Assembly (NCBI GenBank): GCA_003427395.1
Contig: BFEA01000416.1
Location: forward strand, 820,551 to 852,569
Origin: Chara braunii
Lineage: Eukaryota > Streptophyta > Charophyceae > Charales > Characeae
DNA length: 32,019 nt
Direction of reading: 5' to 3'
This document shows positions 18,231 to 27,919 of this stretch, piece after piece. The translations under genes and the position numbers were made by a program. The notes under the pieces are model-generated. The model saw nothing but the letters and a program-made list of their open reading frames with translations, was not told the DNA's origin and searched no databases. Numbering within the stretch: position 1 is the first letter of the stretch; every line of letters begins with the position of its first letter.

Positions 18231-19170
18231 GTATGGTCCATCGATCCCTTATTACAGACAACACATCCACCCGTGATCTCAACAGACGATACGCAACCTT
18301 CACCGTAAGAGTTTGTAGAGTACGCGGTTTACTTCTTTTCCCCGTTTGCATTACCCATTCATCTGGATTTATGGGAAGGTCCGGAATTGGGCATTGCGGG
18401 AAAAAAAACCTCCATCCAGTGGTTACTGAAATAAAAATAACCCTAATCCTAAACATTTCCTTAAAGGAAAAGAGCTCAACTGGATTGGTTGATGAAGGAC
18501 GGAGTAGGTGGTTTGCTGTCATCTTGAACAGGGTCACTAAAACTCCTTTTAATAGACTCATTATTTGTCCTACCTGGCAGTATTCTGGGTCGTGTGTAAT
18601 CGTTACATAGTCTCCTTCCTGAAATATTATTCCTTTTTTTAATTCTTTAACCTATGCCATGGGGATAAAGCAAATGATATGGTCCAAATTTTGGTCTAAC
18701 TTGTGCACATATGTAATTGTTTTCTTGAGTTGATCATAAGACTTCCACTCTTTTTTTTCCAGGTCTCAAATGTCTTTGACCCGTATTACCCATTTTTTCA
18801 CCCACTGAGACCATGGAGGAGTATAACTATTGTGCACACAACCATTAACATTCGTTATCCATCTATTCCCAAATAGAAATTGCCTCAAGATTTCTTCAAA
18901 GCGTGTGGGTGTGGTTTTATCTAGAAGAGGTAGTTTTCTCCATATCCTCAATAGGGACACCCATAGGTTATCTAAGAGTAGATCCTTACGGACTGTGCCT
19001 CTTTCCCCTTCGAGTCTTGAGTGTGCAGATGGACGAGGAAGGTTCCAAAATATGTTCTCTACCCAAGTAAGGGGATGTACTTCAGGTGGTGCTATCGGCG
19101 TCAAATATCTAATTTGTTGTAGAGCTAAAGGTTGCCAAGGCTTGTCAATACCTAGAATAAGATCAATCAT
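18231..19170 (-). pseudogene. LINE B ORF2 region between RT and zinc finger
   Basis: Two frames (19170-18766 and 18561-18142) keep the linker. APPEVHPLTWVENIFWNLPR matches the LINE A piece APQSVHPLQWLEDCYWRVPR. SQWVKKWVIRVKDI precedes the block equivalent to RVGDLWDGERMDW. PDEWVMQTGKRSKPRTLQTL and KVAYRLLRSRVDVLSVIRDR correspond to DPKEWSWNRPQKRGGPKAGR and KFAYKMLKQKKWLRDIVNDR of LINE C. Between the frames the sequence has stops and indels. Confidence 0.65.
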
Positions 19171-19458
19171 TCATTGTAGTGACAAGGCTTGGTATTGTAG
19201 GGTAGGGTCCATGATTCCTAGCCCTCCCCTAGATTTTGGTTGAATAAGAGTGGACGATGCTACTCTAGGAATAACTCTCTCTAGCTCATGATTCCCTCTC
19301 CAGAGGAAGGCCGACACCTGTTTTTGGAAGTGTTTAATTCGTGGTTTACTAATTGCCTAGATTGCTGATTTACACCATATTGAAACAAAAACCACATTAA
19401 TTACTACTAGTGATCTGCCAAAAAGCGAGGTGTGTAGATTCTTCTATTGACTCATCTT

Positions 19459-20322
19459 TTATATCGCAGACTTTGAAATCCACTCACCATTGGATATAGG
19501 TTTACCAAAGGCTGACAAAGATATTCCTAATACTCTCAGAGGGGCCTCCAGGGGCAACCATTGTACTTTGGGGACTTCAGGTGGGCGGACATCATTTGAA
19601 TGGATCCACCATCCTTGTGTTTTACTTCCCCAATTAACCACCATGTCTGAGAGTGTCGAAAATTTATCCAACAAATTTTTTATTTCTTCCATATTTGTCA
19701 CTGATGCCTCCATTATGATTGTCAGATCATCTGCAAACATTGAGGCTATTGGTATTGTCTTTTCCGGTATACCTGAGATAGTTAGACGTTTAATATTATG
19801 ATTAGCTCTAAGGTTGGCACCGAGGGCCTCCATCACAATTACGAAAAGGAAAGGGGTCAACGGGTCTCCTTGTCTAACTGACCTCTGAATATGGATTTCT
19901 GGTGACAGTAGCCCATTCACAAGAATGCGTTTGGTAGCATTTGTGTGGAGAATTTTAACCCATCTACGGGCGTCTAAGAATCGCCAATCGACATGATCAT
20001 ATGCTTTTTCGAAATCTATAAAGACAACGGTTGCATTTTGCTTGGATTGTCGCGCAACTTTGACCATTTCGTTAATTAAAAGGATGTTATCTTGTATGTG
20101 TCGACCATTTAGAAATCTTGTTTGAGAAGGATGGATTATGTCAGTCATCACTTGGATCATGCGATTTGCAAGCACTTTTGCTAACAATTTGTATACTACC
20201 GTTAGTAATGTTATTGGTCTGTGGTTTCTTATGTTTAACTTATCCCCCTTTTTGCATAATAAAGTGAGTATTCCTCGACTCACTATCTCTCCCATTTCAC
20301 CTGTCTTCCAAACTTTTTGAAA
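19459..20322 (-). pseudogene. LINE B reverse transcriptase, longest intact RT frame
   Basis: A 278-codon frame without stops covers most of the RT core. It contains KKGDKLNIRNHRPITLLTVV, IHPSQTRFLNGRHIQDNIL, motif A VFIDFEKAYDHVDW (Asp at about residues 94 and 100), motif B SVRQGDPLTPFLFV (about 139-152), motif C SMFADDLTIIM (FADD at about 187-190) and GSKTQGWWIHS. The three catalytic aspartates are present. Compared with LINE C, 11 residues are missing between DWRFLD and RRWVKIL, an in-frame deletion of 33 nt in a helix after motif A. The frame opens at the 5' truncation, so there is no true start codon. It ends at a stop after EWISKSAI. Confidence 0.85.
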
Positions 20323-20324
20323 GT

Positions 20325-20386
20325 ACTGCTCTTATCAGCACCACTAACACTAGTGGGGATGTTTCAAAAAAAGAAAAAAGAGGGTC
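20325..20386 (+). mobile_element. Right half of the plus-strand LINE tail, with A-rich end
   Basis: actgctcttatcagcacc continues the hairpin loop broken at 17002. The right arm caccactaacac lies at 20339-20350 and pairs with the left arm 16985-16996 except for one position. tagtggggatgtttc and an A-rich tract (20363-20384) end the element. It is oriented opposite to LINE B. Confidence 0.75.
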
Positions 20387-20470
20387 TTTCACCAGCCCAA
20401 CCCTACCTGCCTCACCCCTATATCCCGATGGCCAATCTCTACCACGCCACATGCCCCCAACTGCTAGGAC

Positions 20471-20728
20471 TCACCCTGGCTCCGGCCAGCGTCATCCCGA
20501 CACTAACCCTTGGTTTTCTGTTGGAATGCCCGCCGCAAGGCATCCCCAAATCTTTCTACCAAGCCTCACGCTCCTGCTATCAACAGGTTACAGGGCAACT
20601 CCCCAACACCACCCAGCGTCGTTCTGGCATCGAAAAACCGCAAATCCATGAATATAACAACATCAAAGAAGCCTGAAGTGAATTGCAAGAAGTACCCAGA
20701 ATCCTAAAGCATTCTCAAGACCACCAAA
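20471..20728 (+). repeat. Dispersed repeat, copy 2 (matches 1962-2218)
   Basis: Starts tcaccctggctccggccagc and ends near aagaccaccaa, collinear with the copy at 1962-2218 over about 257 bp. Here it follows the A-rich end of a LINE tail by about 85 bp, and in copy 1 it follows unrelated sequence. The overlapping short plus-strand frames are not conserved in frame between copies, which argues against coding. Confidence 0.65.
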
Positions 20729-20740
20729 AGCAACCGAGAA

Positions 20741-21006
20741 CAACACAATCGTTTATGAAAATTGAGAACCAATTAGGATAATTTGGAACCCGATATATTT
20801 TGTCTTTTGTGAATGTCGAGCTCGATGCAGCTAGGCCTATTAATTCATACCCCATACCCGGCAACGACAGGGGCACCTTCCTCAGCGTTATTATTATTAT
20901 ATTTTTGCACTCCATGTGGAAGAACTGTAAGCGCGCTACACAACTGGAATTTTTTTTTTCCCCACGAAGAAAATAAGGCCGCACAACGCCGACTTGGCCC
21001 CCGACC
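20741..21006. other. No recognisable gene; left flank of LINE C
   Basis: Unique-looking sequence with a TTA microsatellite (ttattattattat, about 20888-20900) and a T-run at about 20950. It should be contiguous with 31550 onward in an allele that lacks LINE C. Confidence 0.4.
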
Positions 21007-21020
21007 GCAAACATTTGATA

Positions 21021-21022
<2 letters not shown>

Positions 21023-21056
<34 letters not shown>

Positions 21057-21185
21057 TAACCTTACCCCCTCCAGTGCTAGTGGCGTTGATAAGAGCAGAC
21101 ACCACTAGCACCTGGGGAGCGGCTCCATCTATTGGTGGGGAGCGTCACCTGCTGGAAAACGGGTCCAACGTCCCTTATACAGCCT
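21023..21185 (-). ncRNA. LINE C poly(A) and terminal hairpin
   Basis: In minus-strand order: tgtataagggacgttggacc, cgttttccagcaggtgacgc, tccccaccaatagatggagc, cgctccccagg. The hairpin is gtgctagtggtg and cgccactagcac (21100-21111 and 21074-21085) around a 14-nt loop, with one G-T type pair. The short spacer tggagggggtaaggttattg follows, then 30 A. The gctcc...ggagc words upstream can form a second, smaller stem. Confidence 0.65.
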
Positions 21186-21748
21186 GAAAAATGGATACAT
21201 CAGAGAAGTATTTGTGGGAGAATTTCTGCCAGCATTGATTACCCTGTGCTCCAGGGGATTGACTGAGCAGAATATTAGGAGGGAAGGGGAACCTCTTCAT
21301 CCAGAAATCGACGCCCGATACATCGCTACACACTAGTTCCTCCTTTCTCCTGAGCCACGTGGAAACCATGCTAGCTGGAAACTAGGACCAGTGTCCCATA
21401 ACCTGCCTGGGTGCCATGAGGAAGGGTCAGGAGGAGCCTCTGGGGGCCACCAGTGGGATCTCCTTGCATCCTTCTCTTTCCTGAACATATGGAATATAGC
21501 TGCGTTTTGTAAGGATGAACTTATATGTATGTGTATGTATGTGGGTATTACGGAAGATGTTATTTAGGAGAGAATCTCTGCCAGAGAAAGAGCATGTGGC
21601 GGGAACGGGTCTGGAAAGGTCGAGGGTGGGCGAAGTGGGAATGAGGGTTCTATGTTTGTCTAGTCCTTGAAGGTTAACAGTAATCTCTTATTTCTTCCAC
21701 ATCCCGTTGTCCCTCTCCCTTATCTCCACTGAGTCCACTTCATTCCAC
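21186..21748 (-). other. LINE C 3' untranslated region
   Basis: No credible frame. It shares two ordered blocks with the LINE A 3'UTR (LINE C 21230-21270 and 21429-21465). A tgtatgtatgtg microsatellite-like stretch lies at about 21520-21545. Confidence 0.55.
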
Positions 21749-22924
21749 TTATGTTATCCATCCTTTTCTCTCCCCTCCTACCCAGTCTGTGCAAAATGTT
21801 GTGATCCGTCTCCTAACATCTTCAATTTGCCTAAAGAGATCTAGTTGTGCTTTCGTGTGTAACCACCTTTGCATAAATTCAAACTGCACCTGTTGCTGAA
21901 TCTGTTCAGTGATATCTGGCTCTTCTACTCTCACCTTCTCCATGGTCAGGGTGTAGCTCTGCCACCAAAGGGTCCAGACCACCGCCCTCCTTCCAAGTTT
22001 GTACATATTTTCTACGAAGGATATGGTTGTCTCTGCCAAAGGCCAGTGACCAGCCAATATGGCTTGCCAGGACCAGGGCCAAGGGATTGCAGATTTCATT
22101 TTCCTCCATATGCGGTCCCACCATCTCCATGTGAATTGGGCGATCAGGCATTGCATGAAGATGTGTTCGATGGTCTCTGCCTTCTTATGGAAAGGGAAGG
22201 GACTCAAGCACCACTGGCACCATGGAAGTAGCAAGCCTCTTTGTTCTAAATTGGTGCGGTCAGTTAGCCAGTCGTTTGTTGGCAAACAGTGGTGGACAAT
22301 CTGCCATTGGAGGGAGGTGATTTTCATGGGTTTGGATTTTTGTTCCTTGAACCAATTAATTGGTGATAGAAGGGAGCAGTCCACATTCAGGTGTCTGGCC
22401 CATCGGTCATTAACTATGTCTCTCAACCATTTTTTTTGTTTGAGCATTTTATAGGCAAATTTGACTGACATCTGGTGTAGGCTGATACGACCGGCCTTGG
22501 GGCCACCCCTTTTCTGGGGGCGGTTCCAAGACCATTCCTTTGGGTCCAAGGTCAACTCTTGTATTGGTTTGAGAGGTTGGTATGCCACCCTCTTCCCTTT
22601 CTCATCAAAAACCCTCACTCGGTACACAGACGATTTTTTTATCCATTCAAAAAGAGTTATTTGTTCTTGGAGAATGTCTGCTCTGATGATAGAGAACTTG
22701 AAGTATTCGACCAAGGCTATTTGGGGTGAGACCATATGTATCTGGCCTATCCTCAGAGGGGTCTCCGTGCTTGCTACCCAATCACCCTCTCTCAAGGTGG
22801 GGTCGTGTTTAAAGATTTTGTACCACGCCAGCGGGATGGCTTCAGCTAGGTCATCCAAACGTTCTCCGACGTGCTGACAATATCGTAAGTTACCTCGCAT
22901 CTGGTCTTCTGTTACCCAGTCCAA
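21749..22924 (-). pseudogene. LINE C ORF2 C terminus with zf-RVT zinc finger
   Basis: A 391-codon frame, the longest in the window, ends at a TAA that is probably the authentic ORF2 stop (KGWIT-stop). Residues 1-60 contain LRYCQHVGERL and REGDWVAST, conserved in LINE A. Residues about 120-180 hold EWSWNRPQKRGG and KFAYKMLKQKKWLRD. Residues about 200-275 are the zf-RVT domain: SLQWQIVHHCLPTNDWLTDR, LPWCQWC, ETIEHIFMQC and WRWWDRIWRKM. The Cys pair, His and final Cys are all present. The remainder is Trp-rich (VVWTLWWQSY) and ends with a charged helix. The frame opens by frameshift relative to upstream coding, not at a true start. Confidence 0.85.
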
Positions 22925-23439
22925 TTTATCCCTGTCCCAAAGATCCCTTACCCTGAGCCCCTCTCTTTTAACCTAATTTTTCCAAGGCAAAGACGAACTT
23001 TTAATGACACAGTCGTTCATGTCCTTCACCCATCGGTTCCCAAAGAGGGGTTGTCGATAAACTTCCTCCCAACGGTTGGGACAGTTTTTGTCAGGGAGCG
23101 GGAGTTTACGCTAGGTTTTCAACAAGGAGGGCCAGAAGGTGTCCAACGTTTGACTTCCATCGTCCAGCCTCGCCCTACTCTAAGGGAGCTTGCGTGGAAC
23201 TGACCAGAAGCGGTCCTCCAGCCATGTCAGCGGATGGGTTGTGTGGGGGGGTTCTGGTGCTATTTGGGCCAGATGTTCCAGTGCTAAAATGCACCACGGA
23301 CTCTAGGCGGTGAAAATGAGTTTTTTTATCCATCTTAGTTGTAAAGGCTGCACTTGTGTGGTCGGGTGAATTATACCCAGGCCTCCCCCTGCCTTAGGTT
23401 GGATAATTGAATCTCATGCCACCCGACTTATCACATTGC
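22925..23439 (-). pseudogene. LINE C ORF2, heavily interrupted middle region
   Basis: Comparison with LINEs A and B shows this should encode the segment from the end of the RT thumb to the linker. Short pieces match in different frames, for example VRDLWDRDKLDW leading into the next frame, with stops throughout. It adds no motif but supports continuity of the element between RT and zinc finger. Confidence 0.5.
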
Positions 23440-24204
23440 TCATCTCGCCGTCCCCCCTCCATAGGAAGGTTGCTGCCTTGGCTTTTTAAGGCTGCTTTGC
23501 TCAGTGACCATAATAACGATTTGTACCATAACGTTGCAAACACAATATTTGTTAATTACTCGAGCGAGGCCGAAAAGGGATGTGTGCTTGTTTCTCCAGT
23601 TGTTTAGTTTGTGCTGAGCCGGGACGCTGATCCATTCATTGTTTGTTTGTGGGCGTCCCTCTGTGGTCATAGAAACACCTAGAATTCTAACAGTGGATTC
23701 TAAAGGCACCCAATTAATTCGTGGTGTCTCTGGGGGGCGCCCCCCTTGATAGTGGATTCACCATCCTTGAGTCTTGCTCCCCCAGTTGATTGTCATGTCG
23801 GAAACCTTGGCGAACTTGTCCATCATCTGCCGGATTTCCTCCATGTTGTTGTATGTGGTCTCTGCCATAATTGTGAGATCGTCCGCGAAGAGGGAGCACA
23901 CCGGGATTGCCTCCTCCGGGATGTGTGTAACGTGGAGTCTTGTAATGTTTTTGTTAGCCCGCAGGTTGGCAGCCAGTGCTTTCATAATGACCAGGAAAAG
24001 GAAGCGGGCAATTTGATCCCCCTGTTGGACCGGTCGCTCCAATTTCAGGGGTGGTGCCAGACATCCATTGACTTGGATGCAAGTGGTGGCGTTTTGGTGT
24101 AGAATTTGGATCCAGCGTTTGAACTCTGGCCCAAAATTCATTTTTTCCAAACATTTGTCTGAAAACCGCCAATCCACATGGTTATAAGCCTTTTCGAAGT
24201 TCAT
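23440..24204 (-). pseudogene. LINE C reverse transcriptase core
   Basis: The frame 24204-23758 contains motif A FMNFEKAYNHVDW, a complete post-A helix (FSDKCLEKMNFGPEFKRW), VNGCLAPPLKLERPV, a degraded motif B (QQGDQIARFLFLV instead of RQGDPLxPFLF), motif C CSLFADDLTIM (FADD at about residues 106-109) and GSKTQGW. A second frame (23709-23440) carries LESTVRILGVSM and HTSLFGLARVIN of the thumb. The first catalytic aspartate of motif A is Asn (FMNFEKA; LINEs A and B keep DFEKA), a single G-to-A change, and the motif B proline is lost. The RT is therefore inactive irrespective of frameshifts. Confidence 0.85.
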
Positions 24205-25122
24205 AAAAACCTACGTGGCGTTCTATCGGGAATATCTCGTGAGTTGGAGTATCTTATGGATTAACAAAATGTTCTCCTGTATATTGTTGTTTTTCATGAA
24301 GCTTGTTTGGGCCGGATGAATGATGTCTTCCATTATAGGGATCATTCTGTTCGCCAAGGCTTTAGACAACATTTTATAGATCTGTAAGGAGCGTGATTGG
24401 GCGATAGTTTCTAATATCCATTTTGTCTCCTTTTTTATACAGGAGAGTCAAAACCCCTTGCCCCACCCTTTCTCCCATCCCACTTGTGAGTCATACTTCC
24501 TTGTAAGAATCCATAACATCCTAACTCATGAAATCCCATGTAGCTTCCCAAAATTCCTTAGGGAACCCATCGATTCCGAGTGCCTTCTCCTGCTTCATTT
24601 GAAGAAGGGCAGTCCATATCTCTTGTTTGGAGAGGGGGGGCTCTAGGGATTCACGTTGTTCAGGTGTTAATGTTTGTTGACCGGCTCCAAAAATTCTTTT
24701 AATTGACGTTCATGGTTTTGCTCGTCTGACCTGTCAATATGCGAAGAAAAGAGATCCTTATAGAAGTCGTATGTAATCTTAGTGCAACGGGCCGTGGACA
24801 CCGTCTGGGTCCAAGTCCCCGACCTTTAGTTCATAGAGAGCTTCGATCGTGGTTCTTTTAAGACGTGTTGTTGCTAGACCGAAGAAATGAGAATTCATTG
24901 CTCCTTCCATGGAGATCCTGGATAACCTTGCCCTTGTATGGGTCATTACTATCGATACTCTGCATGTTTGAAAAGTTGAGATTTCAAGTCCAGTATATAG
25001 TTTTGTAGTTCAAAGGTGTCTGATTCCTGCCCTTGCAAAATTTGTTGTTATTCTGCATCTACTAGATTCTGCATTGTCTTGATTCTTACTAATATCGCTG
25101 AGTGGCTAGATGTTTGGAGTAT
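24205..25122 (-). pseudogene. LINE C region between endonuclease and RT motif A
   Basis: The minus strand keeps short RT finger blocks in changing frames. These include GIDGFPKEFWEATWDFM at about 24590-24535 (the GxDG-FP block), MGERVGQGVLTLLYKKGDKM at about 24470-24420, and RNYRPITLLT next to it. Several stops intervene. Upstream, 25122-24600 encodes the poorly conserved connector. Plus-strand 24458-24646 is a shadow frame. Confidence 0.65.
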
Positions 25123-26133
25123 TCATTGCATTTTTTGGCCATAAAAAAAACAGTCCGTTGTTGACCTAGGCGATATGAGAGTCTTGTTGAGGGCGAGAAT
25201 CTTTCCAAAAGCCCCACACCCGCTGCAGGTATTCTTGGAAAGATTTAGACCGAAGTAGGGAGGTATTAAGTTTGTAGTAACTAGCCCCCTAGTCATGTCG
25301 TTTACGAAAGGTCCAGACTGCCATACACATCCTATGATCCAGACTTGGGTATGGGTTGGTCGACAGTATAGCCACGTGAGCCCTCCTCCCAAGTCATCCG
25401 ATGCGAGGATTAAATCGATCCGGGATTTAGATAGTCTGGCAGAGTCATTGTTACGGAAGCAAGTAAAGGTTTTTTCAGTTGGGGCGCTCTTCCTGAAGGT
25501 GTCGAAAAGCGAGAGATAAGCACACAGATCTTTTAGCATCCGCTCATCCTCCTCTGCGTTGTGAGCGGTATTGGGGTGGACTTTCCATCGGTTTATCCAT
25601 CTATCTGATGCAACGTTGAAGTCCCCGACTAAGATTATCGGGACTCAAGGGGTGAGAATTGTCTCAATTTTTCTGAAGAAGGTCTTTCTCTCCCAGGATG
25701 TGTTAGGGACGTATGAGGATACAATGCACACTACTTCTAGTTCTAGCATGCCCAACACCTTAACCCACCGACCACCCTCCTTATCTTGTTCCCAGCTAAG
25801 CACCTCTAACCGTGATTCGGACGGGATCCATATTGCCACCCCGACACTCCCCGGGCTGGGGGCGAAAGCTTGGTAGCCTTGAAAGGGCCAGACTTGCTTG
25901 TGCGCCCTGTAGTGCTCTGGTATGTTTATTAGGTAGGTTCCTTGAAAACAAACTACATCTGGCCATGTTCTTCCTCGAACCCCCCGCATTAAGTCCCACA
26001 ACGCATTTTTTTTCTCTGGGTTGCGTGATGCTAAACCATTTACATTAACCGATCTAATGTCCAGGTCCGCTTGTTGAAGGGCGTGTTTCCATTTTTGGTT
26101 TTTGCCATACACCACTTCTACCCAGTCCATCAT
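25123..26133 (-). pseudogene. LINE C APE-type endonuclease domain
   Basis: Frame 26133-25645 contains LDIRSVNVNGLASRNPEKK (the catalytic Asn of the first motif), PDVVCFQGTYLI (normally QET, with the metal-binding Glu), SPGSVGVAIWIP and SSYVPNTSWERKTFFRKI. After a frameshift come VGDFNVASDRWINRWKV (the GDFN motif with catalytic Asp and Asn) and, in frame 25539-25123, LCAYLSLFDTF, SKSRIDLILAS and, in another frame, SLDHRMCMAV with the final Asp-His. The complete motif order is present, so this was a standard LINE endonuclease. The Glu of QET is Gly in this copy (GAA to GGA). It would nick the target DNA to start target-primed reverse transcription. Confidence 0.85.
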
Positions 26134-26505
26134 GGTCTATCGCAGGACACGCGTCCTATTGCCCTTCCATTATCTGCTTTTAAATGGTGACCATTCTTGT
26201 GCCTCCCAGTCGACCCCCTTATTCATGGTATTTTTTCGTAAGATTGTGCACAGGCATGTGAGTAGGTCATTTGTCGACCAGATGTTACTGGGTTTTATTT
26301 TGAGTTGTTGAGTGTCTAGAAGGGAGTTATGTGTGAGCCATTGGAGCCCTGCTTCCTTGTTGTCTTCGAATCGCACGTACAGATCCTTGTAGGTCATTTT
26401 CAGGCTCTCAGATGACACACTAATAGTGGTCATTGCTCCCGGTTCATAATGGTTTGTGAGAAAATCCGTAACCTCGTGGACCCGTAATGACCTATCCCTT
26501 TGCAT
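26134..26505 (-). pseudogene. LINE C ORF2 start region, upstream of the endonuclease
   Basis: An ATG at 26505-26503 opens a 111-codon frame (MQRDRSLRVHEVTDFLTNHY, then MTYKDLYVRFEDN). I recognise no domain. It sits between the ORF1 stop and the endonuclease and follows ORF1 in the same frame after a three-base gap (TGA CAC ATG). It could therefore be the true N-terminal extension of ORF2, or a piece of one long ORF cut by a stop mutation. A frameshift near 26168 breaks the link to the endonuclease frame. Confidence 0.6.
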
Positions 26506-26508
26506 GTG

Positions 26509-27919
26509 TCACCCGTGCAATGTCATTCCGCCATATGAGGGAGCATAAAAGTCTTCTGAATCTGCGGGCGACAGGCCTAACTCCCATTTTCTTGTTCTTT
26601 TTCTTATCGGGAGCACCAACATTTTAACCCCCTCCGACAGACTTTTGTGGTACAACCCCTTCTCAATGAGGTGTCGTAATTTTGAGCGCTTTGAGAGTCC
26701 CATCTCCTCTACTGTAGCCTCATTTTCTCCCTGTATGGTTTGTTTCATATGTCCGGTCTGTTGTGCGGGAACAGGGGGGTGGGGAAGGGGTTTGTCTATA
26801 CGGCCTGGATTTATTGTCCCTTCGGGCGAATCAGGTGAACCTACTAGTGCGGGAGGCTGGATTTTTTTATGCACAATAATCCAGACTCTGTGTAACACCT
26901 GTAACCAATCCGTATCTGAGGTGAGGCTTTTCCCGAGGCTTGTTTTAGGCTGGGGCTCTCGTCCAAAAGAGTAAAAAGTCGCACATAAGCCTCATCCCAG
27001 TAGGAATTTGTTTGACCTGTGTACAGTGACCGGAGTTTGTCGATTAACCATTCTGCCAGACCCCTCAGCTTGGTCTCGGCATCCTCTTCCCCTTGTGACC
27101 CCCAGGCCTCGGGTGTGCTGTCCACCATTTCCTCGTCTGAGGGGCCCACCGGTGATTCCCAATCCATGGGTTGAGGGTCAGAAGCTTGAAAAAAGGGGTC
27201 TATTTTGGGGGGAGTTTCACTCGTGGCCGGAGGTCTTTCGGCAGTGTTCATTTTGGAAGATAGCTCGTATGGAGCGTGAGGCGCTTGAGAGGGTTCCAAA
27301 GCTACTATCTCCCCTACGGTAATCTCCCGGTGCGTACTTGGGTTCACAACCTCTGTTCCCCGGCCCAACTGGATTTCTTCCCTATTTGACATTACCCCCT
27401 TTCCCTTTCCCTCTCCGCCCCCCCTCCCTCTCCCCTTCCTCCCTTTATCGTTTGTGCACACTCACCCTGGCCAGGGGTCCCCTGCCTTTCTTGCGCCCTA
27501 CCTCTCCCTCCCTCTCCATGATGCTTGATCTGCCCTGTTTCCTTTGGCAATGGTTCAATTGTTTTACTATCCTTTGTCTGTACCGAGCTTGCTATAGTCT
27601 AGAATCTATTTTCCAGCTTTTCTGGGCTCACACTCTGTAATTTACCGTGTTTGCCGGGGTGAGCTTTCTTTTTCGGGGTCGGGGCTTGCCATAGCTCTCC
27701 CAGGTCTATCGGGGTGATAAAATCATGGGGTCTGGGTTCTGGTCGAGGTCCAGACGTCATTTTGTTTGACCCGCTATGTTGTATCTGAGCCAGTGTATCC
27801 GTTTCCTTGGGAGGAGGTTGTCAGAGATCGGCGAGCGTATCCATATGTACCTCCACTGGTTTAGGGGGGATCCATTTGTCTAATGGTTTGGTGCTCCAAT
27901 CCACAACCTCTCTTTTCTC
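26509..27919 (-). pseudogene. LINE C ORF1 C-terminal half
   Basis: Two overlapping frames (27461-26844 and 26898-26509), plus a less clear stretch up to 27919, encode Pro-, Glu- and Lys-rich sequence of low complexity, for example MDTLADL and PDSPEGTINPGRIDKPLPHP, ending KWELGLSPADSEDFYAPSYG near the stop at 26511-26509. The segment GRKGRGRGGGEGKGKG would be basic and disordered, consistent with RNA binding, though I infer this from composition only. A frameshift near 26880 separates the two frames. No homologue was recalled. Confidence 0.5.

Larger units (their letters stand above)
17002..20324 (-). mobile_element. LINE B, 5'-truncated, nested in a plus-strand LINE tail
   Basis: The minus-strand order is partial RT (20322-19459), RT-to-zinc-finger linker (about 19170-18230), zf-RVT (about 18170-17970), 3'UTR, terminal hairpin (17045-17082) and poly(A) of 31 (17032-17002). 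The 5' end lies inside the RT finger region (FQKVWKTGEMGEIVSRG begins at the junction). CTGCT is present on both sides (16998-17002 and 20326-20330), a short candidate target-site duplication. Its 3'UTR differs from those of LINEs A and C, but the terminal tail is shared. Confidence 0.85.

Noticed and set aside
22059-22877. Plus-strand frames of 131 and 138 codons over LINE C
   Set aside because: Shadows of the minus-strand ORF2, which has clear zf-RVT motifs.
26844-27640. Plus-strand frames over LINE C ORF1
   Set aside because: Pro/Leu-rich shadows of the charged ORF1 coding strand.
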